Shown here piece after piece: positions 1-12,800 of a DNA stretch of 64,000 nucleotides (the stretch's first letter is position 1; each line of letters opens with the position of its first letter). The translations under genes were made by a program, and so were the position numbers. Source of the stretch: Centrapalus pauciflorus (lineage: Eukaryota > Streptophyta > Magnoliopsida > Asterales > Asteraceae); contig JAANYP010007127.1 in NCBI GenBank assembly GCA_020465985.1, positions 372,001-436,000 on the forward strand, in the 5' to 3' direction. The notes under the pieces were generated by a model. That model worked only from the letters and a program-made list of their open reading frames with translations. It made no database searches and had not been told where the DNA came from.

Positions 1-276
1 TGATTAAGTCCCTAAACTTTTTTTCTGATTGTTTAAGTCTCTTAACTATTTTTGTCTAATTCAAAAAACTCACTATCTTTACATGTTTTAGCGATTAAGT
101 CCTTAAACTTTTTGTTTTATTGGTTGTGTTTTACCTACTCATCCGGTAGCCACTCAAAAATATATATTTTTAAATAATACAAAAATGTTTTAAAGACTTA
201 AACAATCGAAAAAAAAAGTTTAGGGACTTAATCGTGAAAATGAGAAAAGTTTATAGGGTTTTTTCAATATTAACCC
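1..276. mobile_element. Mutator-like miniature element, cut by window edge
   Basis: The segment ends in TTTTTTCAATATTAACCC, the same terminus as the complete element at 472-866. Its two halves are inverted relative to each other, with AAGTCCCTAAAC near position 7 and GTTTAGGGACTT near 219. The left terminus and left target duplication lie outside the window, so the family call rests on similarity to the neighbour. There is no coding potential. Confidence 0.6.
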
Positions 277-471
277 ATTAAACAAATGTAACTTAATATT
301 AGAAGCTCTTCCACTTGACGGAGATTCGGATCTTAGTAACTTGTTTTCAAAAATCGATCCATATTGATATAGTCTAAAAACAAATGTAACTTAATATTAA
401 ACATTTTAAATCTTAACTCTTTATTCCTAAAAATAATCTAAACTATATCGTTTAGTCCTATATAAAATAAA

Positions 472-866
472 GGGTTAATATTGAAAAAACTCTACGAACT
501 TTCATGAATTTATCGATTAAGTCACTGTACTTTTTTCTGAGTGTTCAAGTCTCTAAACAATTTTGTCTTATTCAAAACTATATATTTGACTTGTTTAGCA
601 GGTCACGAACCGGTAAACGGTACAGTGATCTAAACAAAAAAAAAAGTCTAGTGACTTAATCGTGAAAATTGGAAAAGAAAGTTGGTTTATTTAATAATAA
701 ACTTTTTGAGTAACTAAGTGTTTTACCTATTAAGCAAGTAGCAGGTTAAAAATATATAGTTTTGAATAAGACAAACTTTGTTTAGGACTTGAATACTCGG
801 AAAAAAAATTCAGTGACTTAATCGATAATTGCATGAAAGTTCATGGGGTTTTTTCAATATTAACCC
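472..866. mobile_element. Mutator-like miniature element with 9-bp TSD
   Basis: The inverted ends are GGGTTAATATTGAAAAAA at left and TTTTTTCAATATTAACCC at right. They are flanked by perfect 9-bp direct repeats TAAAATAAA at 463-471 and 867-875. A 9-bp duplication is characteristic of Mutator-superfamily insertion. Inside are further inverted copies of a 'ATTAAGTCACTGNACTTTTTT' type motif. At 395 bp with no ORF it is non-autonomous. Confidence 0.85.
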
Positions 867-964
867 TAAAATAAATTATATCATCAATTAGTCATTTTGA
901 TATCTAATCATGTATAAAATAAAACAAGTATCAAACTATTAAACCAAGAATTTCATTACTAAAT

Positions 965-1290
965 ATACTCAACTAATTAAAATTATACCTGAGAGAGAGA
1001 GACACACTGTCACATTGAGGCCGTGAGGCGATTCAGAGGGTGAGAGAGCCAGAGAGGGCGATTGCTGACTCCGCCGAGCGACTTGACCGGAGGCGACCAA
1101 ATAGGCGGAGACGAGAGGGCTTCTGCGTGCAGTGGCCGGAGACGAGAGGCCAGAGGGCTTGTGCGGGCATGCAGCTTCTTCCTTCTTCTTGGCGGACCTG
1201 GCTTCCTTCAATCCTTCGCTTCTTCTGCTTGTGCGCATTGTGGCTCCAAGCCAAAACTAGAATTTTCAAGTTAAGGCCCAAATAAAGGTT
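965..1290. other. GC-richer segment, unassigned
   Basis: A purine-rich, GC-richer island (GAGAGAGAGA, CCGGAGACGAGAGG) sits in AT-rich surroundings. Short reading frames of 70-89 codons are open on both strands, but none resembles a protein I recognise. It could be a captured 5' UTR or first-exon fragment. I do not call a gene. Confidence 0.3.
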
Positions 1291-1550
1291 TTCTTTTATT
1301 ATTTGTTAAATATGTAACCGACTATTACGTTTTTGTACATTTTTTTAAATTTCGTATTAATGTTTTTGTATACAATTTGTCAAAGGTATAGGGTCGAATT
1401 TAAAAAATCATCGGGGTCAAAAAAAATTTCAACTATATACATAAAAAAAAAAATTATCGGGGTCATTTGACCCCCACCATTGTAATCTCTGTCCACCCCG
1501 GGTGGTCAAAGCAGACAGTATCTTGTTTCGATGATTTAGGTTTTTATAAA

Positions 1551-1800
1551 TGGTATCAAAGCGATCTTGATGCTTATCGGATGTACGGATACAACTCTTC
1601 ATTGACGAGGAGTCCATAAGGGGGTGATTGTAAGACTATTGTCCCATATTGGTTGAGGACCGGAAATATATGGGTTCATAAGTAAGTCTTAACCATATTT
1701 AATACATGTTTTCTGACTAAAACAAAGTAAATCTTATGGAAACTTTTCAGTTAAACGTTTTTATGCAGGAGCATTACAGAGATGGTAAACTCCCTAAGAA
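1551..1800 (+). mobile_element. Possible remnant of a small LTR element (TRIM-like)
   Basis: TGGTATCAAAGCGA at 1551 resembles an initiator Met-tRNA primer-binding site. About 75 bp on, a purine run AAGGGGGTGAT at 1618-1628 is followed at once by TGTAAGACTATTG, which looks like a polypurine tract and LTR start. A matching upstream LTR is not seen, so this would be a truncated miniature element. The rest of 1291-2380 shows nothing further that I can name. Confidence 0.3.
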
Positions 1801-2398
1801 ATCATCACCCGATCAATAAATATAAAATCGTGAGAAGAAAGGAGACATGACCAGAATCCCAAATTCGACAACATTATGTATAAGATGATTGTGGCTTAAC
1901 AAAGCATATGAAAAATATAATATTTTTATCACATTAACTTTGTTAAATAAAGATACCCACCTTGGCCTTGAGACACATGCATGTTCGTTAATCATTTCTT
2001 GGTTTTGGGCCCATTCTATGACTACTAATATTCTTAAAACATGGTCATGGCTTGCCGGCTTCGTACCCTCCCCCAAAAGCAACAATATTTATTAATTATT
2101 TATTATTAAACTTTAAAATAATCAATAAATTATTTATTTCTTAATTATTTTGGTGGGTTGCGTTCTCTCTACACATGCTTTCTATTATTATTCATTTTTG
2201 CTTTCCATCTTTTATTCAACTTATATAACATAAATGTTATTCTATTATTTGATAATTTATTCTTTTATTTTGTATCTATGGTTAACTTGTTATGAAACTT
2301 TTTTCATACGATATAAGTGATTATAATCTGGATTATACCATTAAATGGTAATTTAGTTTTTTACTTGTATTACTAGTTTATTGACCCGTGTAATACAC

Positions 2399-2610
2399 GG
2401 ATAATTTTAATAAATTTGTTTTGTTAAAACTATATAAATATAAAATGAAAAATTAGTATTCAAACTTTTACTACTAATAATATTTAATATATCTTATTAT
2501 CACGAATAATTTTAATAAATTTGTTTTGTTAAAACTATATAAATTTAAAATGAAAAATTAATATTCGAACTTTTAATACTAATAATATCTAATATATCCT
2601 ATTATAATTA
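2399..2610. repeat. Two-copy tandem repeat, ~105-bp unit
   Basis: The stretch ATAATTTTAATAAATTTGTT followed by TTGTTAAAACTATATAAA starts at 2401 and again at 2506, and similarity continues through the rest of the unit. A small hairpin CCGTGTAATACACGG lies just before copy one (about 2386-2400). From 2611 to 3540 the DNA is AT-rich without recognisable genes. Confidence 0.7.
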
Positions 2611-3545
2611 ATTTATGTATAAATCATTTAAACAAAAAACTAATCATTAATGACTTTTAAGTTTATTCTTAGTATTATTTTTATTATTATAATTATTAAT
2701 CAAAGAAATCTTTTAATTATTGTTTGTTGTGATTTTGTGGGATTTAAGTATCTAACCATAAACTAACCTTAAAAGTAATTTGATTTAAAATGTTTAATTT
2801 AATCTAGTAATTAACAATTGTCACGGGTGAAAGTTGCCACTTGGCATCATGAAAAGAAAACAAATGGCAATTGAGTAACTTTTTTAATAAGTAACAAACA
2901 CTATTTAACGCTATAATTGTATATCAATGTGTTGAACGTAAATTATTTATGTTTTTCAAAGGCTTATATTATTCAAAACTTCATAAAAGACCAAATTAAC
3001 TCTGAGATGAAGATAACGCATGACCAAAATACATCTCGAAAAACAATCAAAACATTCCAAGTATGCGATTAGAATTCCATAGAAGAAGGCCTAACTCAAT
3101 AAACTGCAACACCTTCAGAGATCTCTAGCAAAGAAACCAAGAATTTGTAAAAATCGAATATTCATAAGTTCATGAACTTCATGTAATTACGTTGTGAATG
3201 TATATTACAGTGATTGTTACCATTCAATATTGAATATTCACAAGAAGTTCATGTATTTACGACCATTGAATATCACACATTCACATCTTCATTATGTGCA
3301 TATTAATAATGTAATTTTGTGAACTAAAAGGCACAAAATATACATTCATAACAGTGATATATATATTTACAATATTAATTTATACATCGATATGTAATGA
3401 TACACATCAATACACTAAGACTTAGTGTTCTTTAAAACCTAATCCTATGAATGCAAGTATATAAGAATTTGTTATCAATATTATCGTAAGAAAAGAAGAT
3501 GAAACGACCATATGGATATCTACTTCAATAACCTTGACGTAACAC

Positions 3546-4673
3546 TGTAGGTCCCGAGAGTTTCCCAAAGTATATAGCTTTAAGCTGTAGAGGGGGGTGA
3601 ATACAGCTATTTAACAACTACACACTATTTTCTCAATGTTTGTATGTATTATCAACAAATTGTTAATTACAAACAAGCTTGAATGCGGAAAGGTTCAAGC
3701 TGAGATGACAGATACAACAGTATGATCACTAGTCTAAAACAAACTCAAACTAGCTTACAATGAATACACTCACTAAGAAGCACTCACTGTGTTTACAAGA
3801 CTCAGAGAGACAGCTTATGTATAATCAGCTTAGACACAGAGAAACTGTATTACACAAGCAGGCTTGCATGCATGAAAAACACACTTGCACGTTCACTCTT
3901 GGTTTCAGCACTTAGCTTTTTCTTGGCTTAATCTTTCTGACCTTAGAAGCTTCCTTTTATACTCACTCAGAGGATCTAAGAGAAACTTCTTCATTGGACT
4001 GAATGAAAAAGGAAAAGTCTTGTTTGAAAAGACAACATAACTTTTCTGCACTTTTCTGAAAAGCAGACTTGTCTTCACATGTGCAGAACTTTTGTCTTTT
4101 CACTTTGTCTACTGTTGCATTGCCTTTAACCAAATAAGGAATGTCAACTTTGCGTCTTTCTTCCTTGTAAAGGCCTATTTTGATATAAGAAAAAGGTCTG
4201 TCACCCTTTTTCAAATAACCTTTTGTCTTCATGTAACAGAACAGCTTGGGCAGGCTGAGCAGTTCTGATTTCCACTTTGTCTTCGACTTTGTAAACTGAT
4301 CTTGTAGCCAAAAACAATACATGAGGACTTGGAAACACATTCCATAAAGTGTTTAGCCTGTTCACAAAGAACAGGTTCTGTTCACAAAGAACAGAACACT
4401 TGTAAGATGCCCAAGCTGCTCACCAGTGTAGAGCAGCGTAGACAGTTTATGTCCAACCTGTTCAGCAGACAGAACAGCTTGGACAAACTGTCTTAGTTGC
4501 AACACATGCAACATATAGAACAGCTTTGGACTGATATTGCATATCACTTTTTAGGTATTATTAAGGCATAAACAGGCCTTAACATTTACCCATCAAGTGC
4601 ATCAACAGGTTTGATTAATAATCTCCCCCTCAGATGCAGAACAGGTTTGACTGAGGCCTTTTTGTGCCTCACA
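3546..4673 (-). repeat. 3' LTR of the copia element
   Basis: The 1128-bp LTR starts TGTAGGTCCCGAG and ends GTGCCTCACA on the plus strand, so it is TG...CA in element sense. It matches the interrupted LTR at 29404-29691 plus 38712-39552 with about 15 substitutions or single-base indels. The AACAC duplication lies immediately to its left. Confidence 0.93.
4357..4512 (-). other. Cluster of five hairpins inside the copia LTR
   Basis: Consecutive perfect or near-perfect inverted repeats: CCTGTTC/GAACAGG (4357-4375) and GTTCTGTTC/GAACAGAAC (4375-4397), both with loop ACAAA; GCTGCTC/GAGCAGC (4415-4437); a long interrupted stem (4441-4492) with outer arms GACAGTTT/AAACTGTC, then GTCCAA/TTGGAC and CTGTTC/GAACAG; and GTTGCA/TGCAAC (4496-4512). 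The other LTR has the same cluster around 39236-39391, with two changes that weaken the long stem. Function is unknown. Confidence 0.7.
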
Positions 4674-4686
4674 ATCTCCCCCTATT
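4674..4686 (-). other. Polypurine tract of the copia element
   Basis: On the minus strand the purine run AAATAGGGGGAGAT directly abuts the LTR start (TGTGAGGCAC). This is where plus-strand DNA synthesis would be primed. The 327 bp from 4687 to 5013 are 3' untranslated element sequence with several ACAACTAATGTA-like repeats and no ORF. Confidence 0.85.
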
Positions 4687-5013
4687 TGCAATAACCAGTT
4701 TAAGCTGGTCTTGTCAAAAATCATTATATATTCTTACAATACATTTGTTGAAATAGAATTACAACATAAAGTAAAAGATCAGTTTATATATACACTGATT
4801 TTTTATTACATTAGAACAACATATGTTCTTACAAAAGTACAACTAATGTACTGATGTATATTACAACTAATGTAAAAAGACATTACAACATATGTAAAAT
4901 AGAGTACAACTAATGTACATTGGACTGTTTTTGTTGGGAGCAGAAAATGGTAAGCCTGTCCAACTGATGGACAGCTTCCATTCTTCACCTGCCCAGATGG
5001 CAGATGGACTTCA

Positions 5014-8000
5014 TCACACTGGAGGGGCACCTTCAAACATCTTTTCAAGTTGCTCTCTGGTATCCTCAAGCTCTTGAATTTCACTTCTTATAAACATGAA
5101 CTTGGGATCCTCAAGTTCTCCTCTCTCAAAGAAGCCTCTGAGCTGATCCCAGATGGCTGCTCTCCACTTACTAGACTGCCTGAATGAAACTGCAAGTCTG
5201 AAGGCCACAAGTTGTCTTAGATCAACTTTGTATAGATCTGAAGCTCTTTGAAAGCATTTCTTCTGAGTTAAGGGATCTACAAAAAATGCCCCCAGCTCAG
5301 GCTCTTCAATGATCTTGCCATCTTCAAACTCTATTCCACTAGGCAGGCTGTGATCAACTCCTTTCATTTCAATGGCATAATCGCCTTGTTCAATCAGTGT
5401 AAGGAGTAGTTCCATTTCAGTGTCCTTCCTTGTCCTCCTGGCCTTAATTTTTGGATGTGTCACCAAGACACCTTCACTTGCTTCTTTGGAAATCAGGCCA
5501 AGAATCTTTACTCTCTCCATCAGTTTCTTGACGTATGCCCTGATTGTCTTAGCTGTTTCTGACTTTGACTCACTCAGGGCAACTGCCAATTCAATCCATT
5601 CTCTGTACCTCATCAGTGCTACGTTAGTGTAGTCATATGTTTCCAATTCAGGGCCTGTTGCACCCATCCTTGTTATTTTCAACTTCCACTGACTGCCTTT
5701 TCTTGATATAGGGACAGCTTTGACAATTGCTTCCTTGGCAAGCCTTCTTTAAGCAACATCTTGAAATTTTTTCTTTGCCAGGTTGTCAAAATGGTATTGA
5801 ACTCTTGCATGAGGCACTGTAGGCTTGGTCACAGAGACCAGAGTACCTTTTTCTTTCTCTGCTTCCTTCTCCCCTACTGATCCCTTAGCAGCTTCTAATA
5901 TTCTCTTTTGCACTTCCAGAGTAGACATTTTGACTTTCTTTGCTTCTTGAAGTGCAAATGATTTGGCAGCTTTTGAAGATTCTTCTTCTTTTCTAAGAAT
6001 TTCCAGGGCTTGAAGCTGTTCTTCTCTAAACTCAAAATACTTGTGCATAGGAAAACCCATTTCTTTGGCCCTGGCTTTGTGAAATTGGATTTCTGCTTGT
6101 TTCTGCTGTATGAGATCATCTTCTGCTATTTCTTTTCCTTTAGCTGCTGTAGTGGTAGCAGCTTCAGGACTTTCTTCCTCTTCTTCTTCTTCCTCTATGA
6201 TCAGATGCCTCCTTCTGCTGCTTGGCCTGCCCTCAAAAATGGATTCCTCCCCCTTAGACTGAGCAGGGATTGGAGATTCAACCTGAGTAGACTGAGCAGC
6301 ATGAGAAGCACCCTCTACTGTACCTGTTGCAGAGATTCCTGCAGGATGACCAGTTTGTGATGCAGGCACTGGTTTCTCCTTAGGAGTGGAAGTTTTCTCC
6401 CCCTTAGAGGCAGACGACTTCTCCCCCTTTGAAGGAGATGTACCAGCACCTTCAACACCCGGTCTGCCTGAAGACACAAAGTCAGCAGGCTTGCCAGCAG
6501 TTTTGGCAGCAGGCCTGGGGCCAACAAGGCTAGTCACTAAGAAAGCCAAATTGTCCTTGACCTCTGCAAGTTGGGAAAGACAGGTTTGAAGAGAAGAGGA
6601 TTGTGTATCAGCAAGGGAGGTCAGCTTAACAATGTTTTCCCTATCAGACTCTGTGAACAGCAACCTTTGAAGCTGTGCAAGATGTAATTCGAGAGAATCT
6701 TGTACATCAGTAAGGTTGGATGACATAGAATTAGATAGAGAGCCAATTTGTGTGGTCAAGCTGGCCAGAGTGGCAGGAAGAGTAGAATTGCAAGAATTGA
6801 GGAGAGATGATAGCTGTTGAGAAATAGTTGTCATTGAGGACACGGAGTCCTGTTGGAGTGAAAGAATGGAGGAAAGAGAGTTGGACACAGTTTGCAGCTG
6901 TGTAGTGAGTGCTATCAGCTGTGAAGAATGATCTGTTTGTGGAGTAGCAAGGAAAGATTCTTTGAACGAATCAAAGAACCCCTTAAGCTGTTCAGACACA
7001 GAGTCTGAAATAAGAGAGGGTAGAGAGGTCATGGTAGTTTCCAAAAAACCAACTTTGTTGGTCAGCAGAAAAAGCTGATCCTTCAAAGGCATGTCTTTGG
7101 GAGATGGAGGTGTATGGGTGGACTGTTTAGATTGAGTGGATGGAGATGATGAGGCTGGTGTATGAGGGTGTGATGGAGAGGGAAGATGAACATTGGATAG
7201 AAGTTCCATAGCCTGGGCAAAAGTAATATGGCCCAGCTTGGAAGGGTCAAAAGGTCCTTCAGCAGCGGCTGTAGCTGCATCACCAGGAGAAGGGGTTGGT
7301 GTTGGGGGCCTTTCAGATGCTGCTTGTGCTGCAACATCCTCATGAAGACCAGTGGTGGTTCCCTCTGCAGTGCCTTGGTTTAAAAGCACCTCATCATTGG
7401 GAGATGGGATATGCATTTCAACATCAGCAGTGGTGAAACCTGCTGATGGAGTTTGCATGGAGGGAGCAGCCTCACCAGAGGGATGGTATGATCCCTGAGG
7501 TTCATTAGCTTGGGTGGTTGGTCCCTCAGCAGCTGTTTGGTGTAGAACAGCTGTATCATGGGGAGCAGAAGTTTGAGGCTGAGCTGCTGATTGGTTTATA
7601 CCAGCAGCGTGGGCACCTCGTGCAGACTCAGGGTGTGAGGAGAATTGAATGGGGGACAGTGTGGACGCAGTATGGAGTGGAGATGACTCCTGTCTTTCAA
7701 TATCCTCAGCCTGTTGGGAAGCTGGGATAGTTGATGTGGGTATCTCCGTTTGTACAACTGGTTCATGTTGGGAGGAACCAGAGGGTCTAGGCTGACTCTG
7801 GGTAGACTCAGATTGGAGTGAAGCATGCTCCAATGGGGCTGAACCTTCTCCCAATATAGGAGAGGCAGCAGGGGTTGCTTCTCTTACAACTGAACCCTGT
7901 TGAGAGGGAACAGAGGAGGTGGTTGTTTTGGCTGTTTTCTTTTTGGAGATGGATTTTCTTTGGTAGAGGATGGATGAAGTGGGTGATTGGGGAGAGGAGA

Positions 8001-9177
8001 TGAGAGGTTCAGACTGGACAGTTTTTGAGACCGGGTCAGAAACAGGTGGGTTAGCCTGTTCCATAGTCTCAGGTGCCACTGAGGCACCAGCCACAGAGGC
8101 TTGAGGTTCAACAAATGAACCAGGGTGAGGAGTCTGCTCCCCCTCAGCCACAGAGGCTAAAGGTTCAGACTCAGTCTGAGCTGTTTTGGCCTTCTTTTTC
8201 ACAGGCCCAGCTTCAGCAGTTGCCAGGGTCCTCTTAACAAGTTTGGACCTGGCTTTGGATTTTCTTGTGGGAGCAGCAGCTTCTGGATCCACCCTCACAG
8301 CAGAGGGTCCTTCCACCAAACCTAACAACCTCCTCATTTGTGTGGATAGAGGAGGCTCATTTTGGAGTACAGGAGTATAGAAAACTCTATTCCCTATGAC
8401 AGGGAATACAGCAGACTTAAGTAAAGGCTGAGAGTTGTATAGATGCTCACCACAAACATGTCTGAAAATGAGGCTCAGAAACCTGGGATAACGGACAGCA
8501 GCTGGTCTTGGCTCTTGCTGCACCAGGTTCCTCAAGTTCAGAAAGATCCACTTAGCCATATCAATGGTAGTCCCATCCACTAGCTGTAGGACTATTGGAA
8601 CTTCATCTCTGCTCAGTTGGTCAAATGAACCAACTTTGCTGCTGAAGCTCATCATCACAGAAGCAAATAGAAAGCTGTAGGTAGGAGACAAATCCTTCCT
8701 GTACAACGTTGCTCCAATTTTGGGTTCTGCTACACCACATAAGCGTAGCAGATTTCCCATTTGCTCGTTTTTAGGCTGGGGCATATCATATGACTCAGCA
8801 ACAGGCAGATGAAGAACCTCCCTCAGAAGATCAGCAGTAATCTCAATGGTCTGAGTCCCATTGAGTATAGTCCCCTTGATGACTTTGGTGTTGGGGTTGT
8901 AGGCACAGGTGTACCAGAACTCGTACACCATCTCCTGGTACAGGACACCAGGAGTTGCAGTCATAGCATAGTTCAACGGATGAACTTGCAGAAACTCCAC
9001 CATTTGATCGTAACCTTTCCCCACATAGTTTTTGGGGATAGTAAGGTTTGCAATGTAGTTTGTGGGTTTGATGGTTAGCATTGTGGTGACTGATGAGTGT
9101 TTGACAACATCATCACCAACGAACACTGGAAGAAAGGGATTAGGTCTGTGAGCCATTTGGGAAGTTTTGAGAAGCAA
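5014..9177 (-). pseudogene. Env-like ORF3 of SIRE-type copia element, one in-frame stop
   Basis: A long frame opens at 9177 (a second Met at 9156 begins MAHRPNPFLP) and runs 1142 codons to TAA at 5749-5751. The same frame then stays open to 5014, adding about 245 codons, so the two blocks are one ORF broken by a stop. The N-terminal ~270 residues are a globular domain of the kind found in the 'env-like' ORFs of SIRE/Maximus elements. Next come a long Ser/Pro/Thr/Gln-rich linker, a region with coiled-coil character, an acidic EEEEEEE stretch, and a Lys/Glu-rich tail. I see no clear signal peptide or membrane anchor, so an envelope role is by lineage analogy only. A single C-to-T change in CAA would explain the stop. 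Position after pol fits the lineage. Confidence 0.75.
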
Positions 9178-9853
9178 AAGACATTTAGTCGATTTTTAGG
9201 GTTCTTGAGGATTTCTGGAAATGATGAGGAAGACGAAGATGAAACAGTAGTTAGGTATTTATAGGATTTGAATGTGAGTGTGTATGAGAGAGAAAGTTTT
9301 GGGCGGTTTGATTTGAAAAAGTCGTTAACGGAAAACGGAACGGTTGTCCATGTCAGACTGTTAGTCAGACCACTTGAGTCCTTTTTAATCACTAACACAC
9401 GTAACCCACATTATCCGCAGTAATTAAGTTAAATAAAACATTGATTAAGTAACTTAAGTTTGAAGAAAGGTAATTAACATTTTTGTTCTAAGCTGTTGGT
9501 CAAACCTGTGATGAGCAAGGTCATTACAAGCTGTTCAATCTTCAAGCTGTTCATTTTTCAAACTGTGCCTCCAGCCTGTTTTCTTTTGTAAGAGCGGGAT
9601 GTGTTCAATAGTTGAACAGGTTACAAGATAATGACTTGTAAGACAGTGTGAAGAAGTGAACAGGGTGAGGATTGGACCATCAGAGCAGGCTGGACTAGTA
9701 AACTATGATTGTTCAGCCTGACATGTGCTCAAGATGTTCAAGTTTTTCAGACAAATGGCTAAGTACAGAACATGTATAATCTGTTCTGCCTAAGCTGTTC
9801 TAAGAGACTTGAGCAGTGTGAAACACACAAAGTCTTAGACCTTTGAGAAACAC
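9178..9853 (-). other. Spacer between pol and env-like ORF
   Basis: These 676 bp contain no convincing reading frame. Repeated CTGTTCA/TGAACAG words occur here as in the LTR. In SIRE-type elements this interval may carry signals for expressing the downstream ORF, but nothing decisive is visible. Confidence 0.4.
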
Positions 9854-12800
9854 TTAGTCACTCTTGTTTAACATGCCCAGCTTGCTGACAAGGTAATTAA
9901 ACCTTGTTTCATCCAGAGGTTTGGTGAAAATGTCCGCAAGCTGTTCATTTGTGGAAATAAAACTTACCTCCACATTACCTTTCTGAATGTGATCCCTGAT
10001 GAAGTGATGTCTAACTTCAATATGCTTTGTTCTAGAATGAAATACTGGATTGTTGGAAATGGCTATGGCACTTGTGTTATCACACAGAATAGGAATTTTC
10101 CTATACACAAGAGCATAATCTTCAAGCTGATGCTGCATCCACAGAATTTGTCCACAACAGCTTCCAGCAGCAATGTACTCAGCTTCAGCAGTAGAAGTAG
10201 ACACAGAGTTCTGCTTCTTGCTACACCAACTTATCAACTTACCACCAAGGAGTTGACACCCACCTGTTGTGCTTTTCCTGTCTAGCCTGCAGCCTGCAAA
10301 ATCAGAATCTGAGTAACCTGTTAGTTCAAGGCTGGAGTCTTTGGGATACCAAAGACCCAAACCTGGTGTACCCTTCAGGTATCTGAAGATTCTTTTAACA
10401 GCAGCTAGATGAGACTCCTTTGGATCAGCTTGGAACCTAGCACACAGACAGGTAGCAAACATAATATCAGGTCTACTAGCAGTTAAGTATAGCAAGCTCC
10501 CAATCATGCCTCTGTAAGCTGTTACTGAAACAGCTTTGCCACTGGCATCAGCATCCAATTTTACATTGGTTGCCATTGGGGTTTTAATAGGAGAACTTTG
10601 ATCAAATTTGAACTTTTTCAATAGATCTAAAGTGTACTTTCTTTGATTTATAAAAATTCCAGTTGAGGTTTGTTTAACCTGTAATCCTAAAAAGAAAGTA
10701 AGTTCTCCCATCATACTCATTTCATACTTGGATTTCATGAGTAATGAAAAATTCTTGCACAACTGCTCATTAGTTGAACCAAATATTATATCATCCACAT
10801 AAATTTGAACAAGCATAATGTCAGATTTCACTTTCTTTATGAACAGTGTAGTATCCACTTTACCTCTGGAATACCCATTGCTCATAAGGAACTCAGTAAG
10901 AGTGTCATACCAGGCTCTAGGGGCTTGTTTGAGACCATAGAGAGCTTTGTCCAACTTATAGACAAAACCTGGATGTTGTTCATTTTCAAAACCTGGAGGC
11001 TGCTTGACATAAACTTCTTCTTGCAGCTTCCCATTCAAAAATGCACTCTTCACATCCATTTGAAATACCTTGATGCTCTTATGAGCAGCGTAGGCTAGAT
11101 ACAAACGAATTGCTTCTAGCCTGGCCACAGAAGCAAATGTTTCATCATAGTCAATTCCTTCCTCCTGTCTGTAGCCCTGAGCAACCAGTCTTGCCTTATT
11201 TCTAATGACATGACCTTGCTCATCCATCTTATTCCTGAAAACCCATTTAGTGCCAATTATGGTTTTACCTTTAGGAGCAGGGACCAGCTTCCATACATTG
11301 TTTCTCTCAAACTGATTGAGCTCTTCTTGCATGGCAGTGATCCAATTGGCATCTTTTAGTGCTTCATCAACCTTCTTTGGCTCCATTAGTGAAACAAAGG
11401 TAGAGAACATACAGAAGTTCCCTAAGCTGTCCCATCGTGTTTGTATCCCTTTGTTGATGTCACCAATTATTTGATCATTTGGGTGACACCTGATCCACTT
11501 AGGATCGTTTTTTAATGATGATTCACCTGAGTTGTTAACATCTTCAGCAGGTCCTGTTGAACAATTCTCAAGATTTTCAGACACACTGTTGTCTTGAGCC
11601 TGTTCACTTGTTGAACATGTCTGACCACTGTTGAACATATCAGCAGAAGAACTAGGAAAATCAGCATTGATAGGTTCAGGACATGCAGTTGTAATTAAGT
11701 CAGTACATTTATTCACACAGGATGTATTGACATAATCATCATCATGCCCATCATGATTAACAGGTTCCACACTGGGTGTAGTGGAAGCTTTTGAGTCCTC
11801 TTCATTGTTTGAATGCATCAGATCATCAAAGTTAAGTTCTCCTGAAACTGATTCAGGAACAGCTTTGGTGGAAGCATTCTTGGACTCTTCAAAGGTGACA
11901 TTTATAGATTCATCTATCACCTTTCTTTTGTTGTTGTATACTCTGTAGGCTTTGGAGATAGCAGAGTAGCCAACAAACACACCTTCATCAGCTTTAGGTT
12001 CAAACTTTGTCAGTTGGTCCCTCTGATTCAGAATGAAGCAGGGACACCCAAACACATGGAAGTAACTGACATTTGGCTTCCTCCCTTTGAGCAGCTCATA
12101 AGGAGTCTTGTTCAACCTTTTCACCACTAAGGATCTGTTTTGGGTGAAGCAGGCAGTGTTGACAGCTTCAGCCCAGAATGATGAAGGTAAACCTGATGCA
12201 CACAGCATGGTTCTAGCAGCCTCAATGAGAGTTCTGTTTCTCCTTTCAGCAACTCCATTTTGTTGTGGAGTCCTTACAGCTGAAAACTTTTGAGTGATTC
12301 CTTTCTCTTCACAGAAGTCTTCAAGAGTACTGTTTCTGAATTCAGTACCATGATCACTTCTTAGATGCTTCACTTGGGCAGAGTTCAGCATCTCCATCTT
12401 TTTCACAAATCTAATAATTTCTCTAGCAGCCTCTCCTTTGCTCTTCAGAAAGATCACCCATGTGTACCTGGAGAACTCATCAACCATTACTAGAGTGTAT
12501 CTTCTTCCTCCTAGACTTGGGACATTTACAGGTCCAAACAAGTCCATGTGGATTAAGAAGAGTGGAGTATCAATAGAGAAATTATGTTTGGATTTAAAAG
12601 ATGTTTTCCTCTGCTTGCCTTTCTCACAAGCTGTGCAGAGTTTATCTTTAACAAAGGTTATAGAAGGCAAACCTGTCACCAACTCTTTCTTACAGAGTTT
12701 ATTGATGTTCTTGAAGTTCAGATGTGACAGCCTTTTGTGCCATAACCAGTTTAAGTCTGCATTTGTTCTTGTGAGAAAGCAGGTTTCAGTTGTGGGATCA

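Noticed and set aside
1033..1285. Overlapping 70-89-codon frames on both strands near the start
   Set aside because: Purine-rich low-complexity sequence without a recognisable domain. There is no basis to choose a strand.
2386..2400. Hairpin CCGTGTAATACACGG as a Helitron 3' end
   Set aside because: No CTRR terminus follows and no 5' TC end or A-T insertion site could be defined.
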